Origin: Chara braunii
Lineage: Eukaryota > Streptophyta > Charophyceae > Charales > Characeae
Assembly: GCA_003427395.1 (NCBI GenBank)
Contig: BFEA01000094.1
Coordinates: 2,735,971-2,782,935, forward strand
Direction of reading: 5' to 3'
Length of the DNA: 46,965 bases
Within the stretch, counting starts at the first letter, position 1; each line of letters opens with the position of its first letter. The notes below the pieces were generated by a model. It was given only the letters and a program-made list of their open reading frames with translations, was not told the DNA's origin and did no database searches. The translations under genes were made by a program, and so were the position numbers. Positions 1 to 11,158 of the stretch are shown piece by piece.

Positions 1-7
1 TCTCTCT

Positions 8-72
<65 letters not shown>

Positions 73-80
73 TGTGTGTT
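1..80. repeat. (TC)n/(TG)n microsatellite
   Basis: Five TC units run directly into about 35 TG units with one TA interruption near 66. Open frames read through it are simple Cys-Val repeats and are artefacts. Confidence 0.97.
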
Positions 81-187
81 TGTTGTCATCTCTCTTCACA
101 ACCTCGCAGTTTGACGCACTTCAGAGGTTTTGTAAAAAGGTGATGACTTGGCAAAAAAAAATCACATCACCATCTTTACGCTTCCCC

Positions 188-275
188 TCACTGTCCTCTT
201 TTCCCCGACTCCTCCTACTTCATTTCCTCATCCTCCAACCTCTCCTTCTTTCTGCATCTCGTAGTTCCTTGCGTA
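188..275 (+). repeat. 85-bp dispersed repeat, copy 1
   Basis: A pyrimidine-rich stretch that recurs at 2958-3042 in the same orientation. The two copies differ by one 3-base indel and about two substitutions, so the duplication is recent relative to most repeats here. No coding potential or terminal structure is visible. Confidence 0.85.
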
Positions 276-2957
276 CTCACGCCCTATGCTGTCTTTCGTT
301 CGGAGTGCTAAGGGTGCGGAATGAAGGCCCAGAAAAACAGCAAGATGGGGTGTGCCAAGGATTTTTGGAAAATTGAGTGTGGGGACACAGACAGAACTGA
401 AATCCCCCGTGTTGGCCTGATGAAGTAAGTCGGTTGCTTTCGCGCGTCGCGGAATGCGCGCGCGGGTACGGCGCGAAAAGAGAAAAATCCAAATTCAATC
501 CAAAAAGTATTGTCGAGCTTCCCACCGCGCTACGGATCTTCGTTTAGAGCGGAAGGGCTTCGGTACATTCCGCGTATCCCGCTTGCGTATCAAGTCCCGA
601 CGTCGCTCGTTGGTTAGTTCCGAGTCTGACGTGGAGGGTCTGAGCCGTGTGGCTCTTTCCTTGTGCTCGTCTTCACTCCGTATCCGGTAGTGGAAGCCCT
701 TCGTTTCGTAGCGATCGAAACGCTGGCACTCAGTGCACAGGGTTCGAGGCCAATGGGGTGCCACTGCCGTCCACGGGATGACGATCAGCTCGTTAAATGG
801 CAACAATACTGAGTAGGGTGGGAAGTGGTATCGATAATGACAAAGCCCGCATCCACGAACCCGGAATAACGATTTTCAGGAGGGAAGTAGTATTGTCCGC
901 CGATTCGTGCAACAACTTCTCGTACGTCCCACTCACATATACGTGTCCTTTCCTCGTTGTAGGGGAAGGGGCGCGTCGGCGAGGGAGATACGGAAGGCTG
1001 ACGCCCGATCGAGGAGCGACCGTTAGTCCACATATCAATCAATCAAACGGAGTTTACAAAACAATCGTCAAAAACTTAATCGAAAAAGAATTAGCGGATA
1101 TTCTTCTCCCGCACAACCATGAGTTAATTGAGTTGGAATTCCGAGGGACCGACCCGCGACTCAGTTTCAGCAGACTGGATCAACAAAAATACGAGGCGCC
1201 TAGCTTTATCGAGTCTGCCTCACAGACTGTCTGTTAATGTCGTGCAGCATAAGGCAGATGGCATACGCGGTGCACTCAGAACGACATATCTAAACACTCT
1301 TGCATTCTTGAACAAAATCCCATTAAGATCTGTGTCTAATCAACGCGAGAATACAAGCCTTTCTGTACATACATCCACTGTGGAAGGTGCGAAAATGATG
1401 AGGGTGCACAGGTCAGAAATCAATTGAGGGATTGTACACACGCATCCACTGTTCACAAGACAAGAAGGTTAAGTTCTTCGGCATCTGGGGATTACCCAGG
1501 AAACTAATGGAAGAGTTCCGGAAGAAGTTCTTCTTCGCAGGAGATCACGAGAGTTCACTTCGGGTTACATGAGAGTCAAACCCACAACATATCGTTATAC
1601 AAGACAAAGAGAGAGAGATGGGAGGGATAGACGAGAAAAGTCGAGACAGAAGACACCAGAATTCAACAAGGGAGCATTCGGCTTCACAGCCTTGAACTCA
1701 CACCAAAAGAAATATCCGCAATCATGAAGGCGCATTCGCCGTGAAATTCAAATATGGCCGCAGGCCACTCATCCACTCAACTCCAATCACAAATCCTCAT
1801 ACCCGAGCCGACGATCCCAGCCGTCGCGTGCTAACTTCCGCCACTGCGATCGTCACCCCGCTGACGCAGACTCGACTCGGCTCGCCCAGATCCCACAGTC
1901 CGTCGTGGCGATCAAACGCTTAGCCGGCCAGACTACAGTCAGCCCGACAGGACTTTTCAACTCGCACCAAACACATCACCTAGCCACTGCTTCCCGGAAG
2001 TTGGCTTGCGAGTGGAAAACGTAAGAGAGGTTTGTGGGCGCGCTTGCGGAATTTATAGTTGCGAGAAAGGAGATAGATGGGGGAAGAGTCAAAGGGGAGA
2101 TCGAGGTGTAAGGTGAGAAGGTTTAGCGAAAGGTGCTCAAGGGAAGCCATGTTGATCCTTCGGAACCCGATAGTCGGCCAATCAGATTCGTCGCGCAATA
2201 GGGAGATCCTCTTACTCAACGTGTCTGATTTGTGAGCCGGGGTAATCGGAGGACCAACCGGGCTTCACGAGCCAAGGTTGATGAGCGGGAAGAGACGAGG
2301 CGCGAAAAGCAGTGCAAGACGGGTCCAAGATTCAGATGATCAAGAAGGGGAAACAGACGCCCAAAAAGCAGAGAGAGAGAGAGGGAAAAACAGTTGCGAT
2401 GGGAGAAGAAGAGGAGGGGGAAGGGAGAGAGGAGAGAGTGCGGGGGAAGGATGACGCGGGAAATAAGGAGGAGGAAGCTTGCATGCGCGGTGCCGACAAC
2501 AAGAGAAAAAGGCACCAAAACAGTTACAGCTTCCCTATGCCCAAAACCAATTTAAAAATTGAAATCGCCATATCTGCGCGCGAAAGTCGACGCGGGAAAA
2601 AAAATTCCTATGCTTATTCGTATTCTCGCAAAATTCCTCAAGTTTTCTCCAACGTGACCGAGAATATTCATGCAAGGAAAGAGATACATCGGGCTCCACT
2701 TATTCCATAATTCCTAACTGTCGAGCCCGATTCCCAGTGCGCTCGCTGAGGCGCGCATAATTTCCCGTGCATTTCCCGAATTACAAAAAACAGAATTCCA
2801 AGAATCAATAGAACTTTCGAAAAAAATGGGGGCCCAAACAAGACGCCTGAAATCAAGAAAAGCGACGAGGGTTTTGTGGGTTCGGTATGGTACAAAAAGG
2901 GGGTATTGAGTCAAGGGGTACGAAAGATAGCACGAGGTCGGGAAGTGGTTCGTCACA
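276..2957. other. Region with no recognisable gene
   Basis: This stretch lies between the two copies of the 85-bp repeat. It has a CpG-rich patch near 440-475, purine-rich DNA near 2340-2450, and several mutually overlapping short frames on both strands. I recognise no protein family, RNA gene or mobile element. One frame, 797-1237, is listed separately as the least implausible. Confidence 0.5.
797..1237 (+). CDS. Possible hypothetical protein, unrecognised
   Basis: A 146-codon frame starting with ATG, the longest in the first 2 kb. Its C-terminal half (about residues 75-146) has mixed composition with Lys, Glu, Leu and Asp rather than the Arg/Ser/Pro-rich content of noise frames. The opposite strand carries frames of 81 and 85 codons over the same bases, which weakens the case. 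I see no signal peptide, membrane segment or motif, and no family that I know. It could be an exon or chance. Confidence 0.15.
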   Translation: MATILSRVGSGIDNDKARIHEPGITIFRREVVLSADSCNNFSYVPLTYTCPFLVVGEGARRRGRYGRLTPDRGATVSPHINQSNGVYKTIVKNLIEKELADILLPHNHELIELEFRGTDPRLSFSRLDQQKYEAPSFIESASQTVC

Positions 2958-3042
2958 CACTGTCCTCTTTTCCCCGACTCCTACTTCATTTCCTCATCCT
3001 CCAACCTCTCCTTCTTTCTACATCTCGTGGTTCCTTGCGTAC
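2958..3042 (+). repeat. 85-bp dispersed repeat, copy 2
   Basis: Direct repeat of 188-275, lacking one CCT triplet. The copies are 2.7 kb apart. They could be the ends of a small element, but they do not begin or end with TG/CA and show no target-site duplication, so I do not call them LTRs. Confidence 0.85.
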
Positions 3043-4250
3043 AAACCCTCCTCCTCCTCTAACCTCTTTGTTGATCATTGATGAAGATGTTCGTGAAAAT
3101 CAGCAAAAAGCAAGCGTTATGATATGTGCAATATATTGTCGTCTTTACTGCAAGCCTCTTTAATGAATAAGCTCAGAGTTTGACAGTTACAAGAAATTAT
3201 GTTGTTTGTCGTTGTTTCTTCTGCTTAGGCTGGTTTACTGCTCTCTCCCGCACTTTTTCCCTTAGCTCCATGCCTTCCAATTTGGTCTATTTTATCCCGT
3301 GAAACCAGCTGTTTCTCCTTTTCCCTCCCTCATGTTGTATCAATAGTAACGTAACTACTCCTTGCTCAATTTGCATGGTCGTGTTAATTATAGGCTCTTT
3401 GGCTTCAAATATTGCATTGCGTCTCCTAGATTCGGCGTTGAGTGTCTATGTGTTATGGCGCAGCATGCCGCGACGAGGTCGTGGCAGTTTTATGTCATAT
3501 TAGAACACACACAAATAATTTTTCTCTTTTCGTTGTTGATAGGGTCGGACGTCCTGTCTTCATGTTGCTGCCCCGATGTCATTACCAGCAGTCCCCCATT
3601 GTTTGTACAACACGTGCATAAAGTGGGTACAACGAGTACGTATAAGCTCCTGTTGAATCATCACTCTACCATAGGACATAAAATTTTAGGTGTTCCCCTT
3701 CCTTAGTGAAATATGACCCCATCCCCTCCATGTGTATTAGAGAGGATTGAACTGTAGGGATGCAGGTTCCTCTGGTCCTCACTGCTCACCCTTGCATAAT
3801 TGGTACCCTAACCTTCTTGGTAATCAATAATAACTCATCCTTCACGACCATACTAGCAGTGAGGTGCTCCAAAAAGGTGCACTGCATGGGTTGTATTAAT
3901 GTTCTCCTAAGAGGCGCCACAATGTCCACATCCTTTTCCTCGAGAATTTAAGCGATGTAGGACTCTCTTCCTCGTCTCTTTCCCCTTCCTTCTTCTTTCC
4001 TGCATCTACCAAACTACCACTGGTTGATCCAGGTCTGCATGACGCGTGTCCTTCCTAGGCGGTTCTAAGGCTTTCGACTCTGTCCCGACTTGGGTCCTCA
4101 CTCATAGCATCGAACTACCCTCAAACTGGGTTTGTGGCTTAGGGGTCTCTATGAGCTTGATACTCATTGCATGAAGCTCCCTTATTAAGACCCCTCCTCG
4201 ACTCATTGGGGGAAGATGGCTCTTTGATTTGGACTCTTGATTCTTGTGAG
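3043..4250. other. Region with no recognisable gene
   Basis: AT-balanced sequence with short frames only. I see no coding-like peptide, repeat or RNA gene on either strand. Confidence 0.5.
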
Positions 4251-4252
4251 GT

Positions 4253-4516
4253 TCAAGTTGAGGCTACCTCAAGCCTCTTCCCCTCACTGACCTCGAGGGT
4301 GGCTATCCTTTTATCAACATTTACGTTTAGGGATGGATAGAAGGACACCACCTCTCCATTATCGACCCATACTACCGGCTTTTGCCCATTATTCCAAGCC
4401 TCAGGGTCTCTGTAAAATGCGTACAACCTCTCTTCAAGTGTTGTCTGCATTATAGTACACACACCTTGTCCTCTGAGGAGCATCCCCTCCTTGGGACACA
4501 CTCTGGTTCTGCCCAC
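4253..4516 (-). pseudogene. Coding remnant, possibly downstream of a degenerate zinc knuckle
   Basis: An 87-codon frame with a well-formed stretch around residues 28-70 (YRDPEAWNNGQKPVVWV, then VDKRIATLEV). One base out of frame, just before it, lies RCVYYNADNT. This loosely recalls the start of the retroviral-type C-x2-C-x4-H-x4-C knuckle, followed in many plant and fungal gag proteins by a segment ending in a short beta-rich motif. The cysteines and histidine of a working knuckle are not present. This is therefore a weak structural resemblance, not an identification. Confidence 0.3.
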
Positions 4517-4879
4517 TGTCCGGAGGTGTTGCTCTTGGTGGCGGCCTTAGGGGCAACGCAGCTTCGAGGAGAAGGTCCATCTTTGTTCCTCCCAACCTAC
4601 TCAGTTTTTGGTGCCCCTAGTCCGGTCTCACTCTGGAAGCACTATTCTACCTTTTATCCCTTGTTTCTCCCCAAATGGGAGTTTCCCCAATCTGACCCTC
4701 CATTTCCTCCTCCATTCCCCCCTCCTCGCCATGTTTCATTTGACTATCCTGCTCTGGTACTGTCCCACCTCTAAGGCGGTGGTTTCAGTGGGGGCCTCTC
4801 CTTGTTCCTATGAACATACCTATCATTTTCTCGGACTTCTCTTTACCCTTCTCCATTCCGACTTCCTCCCTAATGTCTC

Positions 4880-5066
4880 ATTCTTTTCTCCCCTAGAATC
4901 TGGTCCATAATGTTTTTGAGGTGCTCTCTAACGTGCACTCCCCTCCCTGTGAATATCACCCTCATCACCTTATCGAAGTTCGCTGCATTTCGCAGGTGTT
5001 GCTCAAAACTTCCTTCCTTTTATCCTCAGACAGGTGGGCCATAAAGATCCCACATCGATCCACCTC
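4880..5066 (-). pseudogene. Coding remnant with one frameshift
   Basis: On the minus strand, a frame reading EVDRCGIFMAHLSEDKRKE breaks near 4980. The reading continues in the next frame as NAANFDKVMRVIFTGRG and then REHLKNIMDQILGE. The two halves together look like one globular, Leu/Lys/Glu-rich segment. It belongs to the decayed 4.25-8.45 kb region. I do not recognise the family. Confidence 0.35.
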
Positions 5067-5079
5067 AGTCTGGTGAACT

Positions 5080-5185
5080 TAGGGAGAGCCTTGTGGCTTT
5101 CACCAAAAAGTACAACAACTCGTGGTCCATCAATCCCTGAGACAGTCTCTTGTACTTTTTGGTGAAAGCCACAAGGCTCTCCCTA
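5080..5185. repeat. Perfect 36-bp inverted repeat with 34-bp loop
   Basis: The left arm 5080-5115 and right arm 5150-5185 are exact reverse complements over 36 bases, and 5116-5149 forms the loop. The arms also encode the same peptide (YFLVKATRLSL) on opposite strands, so the structure looks like a local inverted duplication of a piece of the decayed coding region. A transcript would fold into a near-ideal hairpin of miRNA-precursor size. Confidence 0.95.
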
Positions 5186-6165
5186 GACTTCCTTGTCAAC
5201 TGCTTGAGCCCTTCCACGGTGGGGACAAGGTTATCGCAGGCCAAGGTCCGTATTAGGTTGGCCTTGAATGTTGTCCACCTCCCGTTGAGTACATATGTCG
5301 TAGTGATAACGTCGTCTAACTAGTAGAGGTCCACATGAAGGACGAAATACTTGATCGTTTGGATTTTCATAAATCACTTATGGATAACATCTCTCTCCCA
5401 ATCCTTTACGTATTCAATGTCATTATGGCCCGTGAAGTGAAGTGTTTCTAAGCCCAAGTTAATCTTATAATGAGGGACCTTCGATCTATCTTCAGCCCTC
5501 GGTCGCAACTCATCCAGACCATGTACCGAATTGTGGAGTCACGGTTTGTCAAATTTGTTCCACTGTTCGTCCTGTGTCTTAATCCAAGGTTCGTCTTCAA
5601 GGCCGGCTCTTTGCCCTACGCCAACATGATCCCACTGGTCTCTACCCCTCTCCGCGACCCCCTCTTTTTCCTCGTAGGGGTGTGTTGTCTGATAGTTTGT
5701 TTATGACTCTCTCCCCTTCTCACCCCGCCTCGCCCTGGCAAAGCTCCTATGGAGGTTCCCTCGTCGCCTTGAGTCTTTGAGTCGCACAATGCCATCCAAT
5801 CATCTCTCATCATCCACGTATACGAACATGTAACCTTGCTCATCCAGAGTAGTTGTGGCTCATCAGCCATCAACACTTTTTTTTCTGCACGAATCGGTTA
5901 ACTCTTCTCTGGGGGCTTCCAACCTCCACCTCAAGAGAATATTTAGGGATTTTTTGGTCTTTCGCACATATTTCTACCCCCATATTTGCAACCCCTTCAT
6001 AGGCCGTCTCGCCTTGGGCACTGATTTTGCTCTGCATCTCCGGCAAGATGCCTTAATCCTCGATCAATTGATCACAAACAGGTTTGTCAGTCCTCTTCAC
6101 TTTTCTCATTGAGTTGTTCTCCTTCCCCTTCCTCACTTTCTTCGATCTCTTCTATTCTTACTCCC

Positions 6166-6300
6166 TCTCCACTATCGTTGGACCCTCTTTATATCTTTTC
6201 TCCACTACTTGTCTCCTCCCTATCCAGCCAATCTTCATCTCCGCCCTAGAAACACAATATATTACCGTACCTTCCAAGTCCTCCTCACTCATCGGCATCT
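6166..6300 (-). pseudogene. Coding remnant, acidic segment
   Basis: The minus strand reads SEEDLEGTVIYCVSRAEMKI and, after a few more residues, RRQVVEKRYKEGPTIVERE. The frame then shifts into a strongly Glu/Ser-rich stretch toward 6110. The composition resembles a linker or coiled-coil part of a gag-type protein. The identity is unknown. The segment sits between the better-preserved patches at 6474-6767 and 5885-5995. Confidence 0.3.
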
Positions 6301-6473
6301 ATCTCCTCTTTTTCGTTCCACCAACCCCCTTCGCGGCTTCGCCCCTCTCGCAGCGTTTACTCTCCTCGTATACCCTTATCGTCAGTCGGATCACGTCTCT
6401 CCATCGAACGCCACTCACGTGTGATGATGGCTCCAAAGACGGCCCACCAGTCCCAGTTGGTCTTATCCCTGGT

Positions 6474-6767
6474 CTACAAACACAAGGTAAATATCTTATG
6501 GAGGACCTCTGCCTCCAAATGAAGAGAGCACCCGACACTTGACAATGTTCTAATTTGAACTTTTCTTATGTCATCATTGGTGGAATACATGATTTGTAAA
6601 CCCACTTCGACACGAACCTTTGACCGGGGAATCTCCCCCCAAGTAGTGTACTCGACTCGATCAATAATTGTCTGGTCCCTGAGGTCGAACAGTCCCCTAA
6701 GATATGTTAGGGTTGGCCCCGTGACAGTAAATCGGTCTTCCCCTCGAAAGAGGTTTACCCAAAACAC
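6474..6767 (-). pseudogene. Coding remnant, beta-rich segment
   Basis: A 97-codon frame with good protein character, containing RGEDRFTVTGPTLTYLRGLF and a following segment ending EVLHKIFT. It is in the same frame as the minus-strand frame 7127-6882, with several stops between them, which suggests one original reading frame spanning at least 650 bases. I do not recognise the domain. Confidence 0.35.
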
Positions 6768-8017
6768 TTTATTCCTTTAGCGACAAATAGACTCGAGCAG
6801 TCCGGAGTTTCACACTCGTTTAACCAATTGTTACCATAAAAAGCATCAGTCTCCGTCCCACATACCGTAATCTCTCGAAAGTCAGGGTAATAAACCCCTC
6901 CTCGATAACATCACTCCATATAGGTCCCCTTGGGCCTTTGTACATGGGTTGGTTCGACATCGACATTTTCTTTGTCTAAATCGTAATCGATCATATACAT
7001 TTTTTCCCCCATTTTTCCCTCCACAGTCACGCGAGCTTCCGCGATGTCTCGACAACCCCTTCATGGATTCCTCACACTTTCTTTTTTTTTTTTGTATCTT
7101 TTCTACTCCACCTTTCGTCCCCTCCAAGGTCGCGACCTCATACTCGCGGTTCGTGTCCTACAAGCATGCCTCGACTAAGTGTATCCTTGTTGTCAAGGGA
7201 TTCCCTAGGGTCCTTAACCCACTTACTCGGTAAGTTGGCCAAGTTGAGTTTCTTAAGAGATTCATATTGTCTGTTTAGAAGTGGATTCGAACCAATGACA
7301 CAAGGATTTTCAGTCTGTCACTCTAACTATGTCCTTCTCGAACCTTCTTTCCATTTTCTATAAGGTTTTTCTCCAATCCTGGTCATAGACGGTCTCTCTC
7401 CCCCTTTCGATCAAGGCGCTAATCCTCAGCCTGCATCTCCTTAACAACCACGGGAACCTCTTGCTTTGGGGCCACATCGCGTCATCGTTAATCTGAAGCA
7501 TTCGCCTTGCATACCTCATCAATGCAGCCAATCACGTAGGCACCATGACCACCATACCCTAAGTCCTCCTATTTCTCTCATCTCCCTGCTCGGTTTTCGT
7601 CCAGGATTCTCACTACTTCCAACTCTAGCCTCTTGATCTTTTCTAACGAATTGGGTTTGGCCGCCCTTTGCTCCTCTCTTCATAGCGTCTATATCCTCAC
7701 TAGCTCAACGTCCAGTCTCGCAATCCCTGTATATCCAGATTTCGCCTCCTCACTAATTGCTCTCACCGAATCACCACTCTTCCTAACTTATAGGGCCATA
7801 TATAGGCTACAATCACTTTTATTAGCTCAAAGGGGTCTATATTCTCCACAAGACTCTGACCCCTTTGTGCAAATGTCTCCAGACGTCTCCATGTGGCCCT
7901 CGGAACCGAGCCCTCAAATGAGTCAAATCTACCCTCGAACACTAATATCAAGCTATGGAGCTAGGAAAGCTCAGCCCCTTCCTGATCGTCAAGGCGCCAG
8001 GTCAGCAAGTCGTGAAG

Positions 8018-8314
8018 CTATCTCATCCTGAACTGGAACTTTCTAAGAACATGGATCCTTCGCTCCACAGTCTCTCGACCCTTCTCAGTAAGAGGCACGC
8101 TCTTGAAAACAAAATATCGGACCTCTCCCATCTCCGGGGAGTGGAAATGGGGTACACCCCCCATATCGGCGTACATGATATGTTGTGCCTTTCTTCCGAG
8201 CCTAATCCTTCGTACCTCGCGAAGTAGCCGCAAAAGTTTGTCTTGGACCTTTGGTAAATGGCAAAAACGATTCCTCCCTTTCGTTGATCTAACCACCCTG
8301 ACCAATCTAACCAC
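8018..8314 (-). pseudogene. Coding remnant, basic helical segment
   Basis: A 98-codon frame rich in Arg, Lys, Leu and Glu (for example KVQDKLLRLLREVRRIRLG near residues 21-39, then RRIHVLRKFQF near the end). It is the upstream-most convincing coding patch of the minus-strand decayed region. An overlapping 97-codon frame exists on the same strand but has poorer composition. No known domain was recognised. Confidence 0.35.
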
Positions 8315-8526
8315 AAGGTTTATTGCTCCGTTGCTGGATAAAAATATTCAGACATTGGATCTCTCTAAAATGGGCCTCCCCCGGTCGTTTATCGAAAGGA
8401 TCCCCAAATTATTCAAATACACAGTGACCTCATGCAGAGCTACATGAGGTATTTTTGTCTCAACCCAAAATCATGACCCTCGTCCAAAACCTCTACAACT
8501 GTGTTCTAGAGAGGTGGTTAATGGGG

Positions 8527-9250
8527 CACTAATATTCAGCGTTTACATAGGTTTGAAGTTATGAAACCACACCCCCCNCCCCCCTCCCAAAAAAAAAAAA
8601 AAGACAGGAGAAAGAGGGGTGACAGTTCAAGTTTTTCAGCATCTTCACCACGTCAAAGTTTTCAGAATCTTCAACTTTAATATACATCTAGATTCTAGAA
8701 TTGTTTTTAATTTCGGAAGTGGTGAAGGTGTTGAACATTACGAACAAATCCACGCATCTATGTTGTTGTTATGAGGAGGAGGAAAGGTGGTAAAGCAGTC
8801 CACTAATATTTAACATTTACATAGGTACAGAAGTTCTTGACACCTTTCCTCCAAAACAAAATAAGACAAAACAGTGGGACGGGGGGGGTGGACTCACATT
8901 TTTCAGCATCTTCACCACTTCAAAGTTTTCAAAATCTTTTAATTTTAATATACATCTAGACTAATAAATTTTTAAAATTTCTGAAGTGGTGAAAGTTCCT
9001 GAACATTATGAACAACCCGTGGGGGGGTCATAAAACCTTCAACGTCAAAATTCATCCGGATACCTCGAGGGGGTGTTCATAATTTTCAGCATCTTCGTCA
9101 CTTCAAAATTTTCAAAATACTCAACATATATTTGTATTGAGATATAAGGGGGCATTCATAATATTGCACATTTTCACCACTTCAAAATTTTCAAAACATT
9201 GAACATTATGGGAAAGGGGGGGCATTTAACATTTTCAACACCTTTTAAAT
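8527..9250. repeat. Diverged tandem repeat with internal inverted arms
   Basis: Units of roughly 270 bp. The phrase CACTAATATT followed by a TTTACATAGG-like string occurs at about 8529 and 8801. A phrase around TTCAGCATCTTC then TTCAAA recurs at about 8636, 8903, 9085 and (shortened) 9168. Within units the arms TTCACCACTTC (8911-8921) and GAAGTGGTGAA (8983-8993) are perfect complements; the first unit has 8644-8654 (one mismatch) with 8716-8726. Homopolymer G and C runs and one ambiguous base (8578) show sequencing or assembly uncertainty. Confidence 0.75.
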
Positions 9251-10204
9251 CATTGAAACCCGATTCCATAAAACTTCAAAATCATTGAATTTTTCTTATT
9301 TCTAAATTACTTTCGGTGAAGATTTAGCAAGTCGTTGACCACTTGTGGTGTTTTGGCACTGTCTAAGTAACAGGTATCCCCTGAAAGATAGCAACGCACA
9401 TTGTCAGACTCTGGTTGCCCTTGGAACCTCCCCTCTCTTGAGGTATTCCGCTTGAGTCTAAAAGACGTAGACCCTTATATCGTACTCATGGGCGAGGATT
9501 ATCGGGACAACCTCTCTGTCCAGCCTCAAATGTCAATGGTACGCTCGATCCCCACACAACAACCCTCTCAGTTATCCCGCCACCGATCGGAATACAGATA
9601 AATGTTGGTCTTTGCTTCTGTGAAAATTAACACGTGCAAGGGTCCCTCTCTCGCTATCCCTTCTTGTAAGTTGTTCCCTACGAAGTATTCTCGCCCTCAA
9701 CCATACGAAACCCCTTTCTATAGTCTTTATTCCCCTATCTATCGTCGTCCAATACTGCTCTCTCTTCCAATCCCTTGACTTCGTCGGTCCCCGGTCTTAG
9801 GAATCTTTTATTTTGATTCGGAACAACAACGAATCCTGTAAATAATAATTACAAAATGCTGATATGTCATGCATGCATTGCCAATTTACTAACTTGGAGA
9901 ACTATGACAACATCATCAGAGAGCATGATCACCAAACAAAAACGATGTAGTCCATACAAGATTGACTGACTCGAGCAAAGACAAGGGTAAATGAGGGAAG
10001 AATGAAAACTCATAATAGTCTCAGAGAGTACACATGCAGAGAGCACAACCAGCGCTAGTCAAAAGTCCTTACTCATCCCTCTGAACCTCTTACTCAATCT
10101 CTCATTTTGTTGTGTGTCTTGTGTTTTTTGCCAAGTCTCTGTACCCTCTGAGATTGTGGTCTCTCGATGTAAAGCCACATGAAGTTTGCTAGTTCTGAGC
10201 ATTT
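9251..10204. other. Region with no recognisable gene
   Basis: The minus strand around 9600-9400 gives a short coding-like peptide (DREVVPIILAHEYDIRVYVF) broken on both sides. Otherwise nothing is recognisable. It could be the decayed end of a neighbouring element. Confidence 0.4.
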
Positions 10205-10756
10205 TCATCCAAGTCCCATGATACAGAAGTCAACCATAGCACAAAATTCCTCCCATAAGGTAGGAAGGTTTGGTTGAGAGAAAATCCCTCGTTTGAGATG
10301 TCGAAACTCGGATGGCTCGGTGGCCGCCTCGTAGTGAATCACTGCAGGAGAGATGTACCTTCTGGCCAGATCTACCAGTTCACCCCAATAAGAACCATCA
10401 GTGAGAGTAAAGGGTACTGGAGGCTTGGGGTAGTCAGTGTAGAGCTTTGGTCTGATGCTACGAATCAGCTTTACTCCACTCTCGTCCAACCCCCTCTCTT
10501 TCCCCTAAAGATGTGTGGCTGCTGAGATCCAGACTGAGTCGAAGTGCTCGTGAGTTTCCTTACCCTTCTTCAAGTAGGCCCTCAAGTCATGGATGGCACC
10601 TTCTGCGATCTCATTGTGGACTACATAGATGGATAAGTCCTCTTGTTTGAAACCGACTGCACTGACATACCGGTGTAGGAAAGCATCTTTTGAAACAATC
10701 ATGTTAAGGGCCGCCAGAGCAGCCTCCTGGACTGAGAACGACTGAACTGTACTCAT
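10205..10756 (-). pseudogene. Unknown protein, 183 codons, one internal TAG
   Basis: An ATG at 10756 opens a frame of 83 residues ending at TAG (10505-10507). The same frame then continues without any shift for about 99 more codons to a TGA at 10205. Both halves have strong protein character: a helical N-terminal part with QEAALAALNMIVSKDAFLHR and EGAIHDLRAYLKKGKE, and a C-terminal part with YPKPPVPFTLTDGSYWGELV and PTLWEEFCAMVDFCIMGLG. I recognise no family. A single nonsense mutation in an otherwise open frame points to a young pseudogene, readthrough, or a sequencing error. It shares strand and frame with 11159-11505, so the two may be parts of one gene. Confidence 0.5.
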
Positions 10757-10822
10757 GTGTTGAAGTAGAAGTTGAAAACAATACAGCGTTTATGGAAGAA
10801 GGCACTGTCTGGATAATACTGG

Positions 10823-10895
10823 TCTTGAGACAAACTTCTATGCACTACACTTCTCGAGACAAACTTCTATGATACTGGTCTTGAGACAAGTACGG
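10823..10895. repeat. Short tandem repeat
   Basis: The phrase GAGACAAACTTCTATG occurs twice (near 10828 and 10857), and CTTGAGACAA recurs a third time near 10880. The phrase GATACTGGTCTTGAGACAA and a near match precede the outer copies. It lies directly upstream of the ATG of the minus-strand frame at 10756. Confidence 0.8.
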
Positions 10896-11158
10896 TAACT
10901 GAACCTTTGATTGAGTCTAACTGATGCCTTGCAATAACTCAGATGAACGAATGTCGCTGGGGTGATAAGTCACTGCACACTAGCCACTTAGTGGTGGAAT
11001 GCTGAGAATGTTGTCGTCTGCAGGTGATATAGTTGTTCGTGACAGTAGTACAACTGATTATTAATTCCTTGGTTTCGACTATTAGATGCGGGGCATAAAG
11101 TTCGTTGGCTGCTTTGCTAATGAAGTCTCTGAAAAGAGGGGTGACGGATTGCCAATTC

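Larger units (their letters stand above)
4253..8450 (-). mobile_element. Decayed coding element, probable retroelement gag region
   Basis: Across 4.2 kb the minus strand repeatedly gives stretches of 40-100 residues with normal protein composition (acidic and basic residues in register, few low-complexity runs), separated by stops and frameshifts. The plus strand does not. Clear patches lie at 8314-8018, 7951-7763, about 7127-6474 in one frame, about 6300-6166, about 5995-5885, about 5066-4880 and 4516-4253. Several are Glu/Lys-rich, like a gag coiled coil. No reverse transcriptase, integrase or protease motif was seen, so the retroelement assignment is an inference from style and context. 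A decayed host gene family is the main alternative. Confidence 0.4.

Noticed and set aside
4019-4032. CTGGTTGATCC resembling the 5' end of 18S rRNA
   Set aside because: Only 11 bases match; the next bases diverge from the conserved start and no further rRNA follows.
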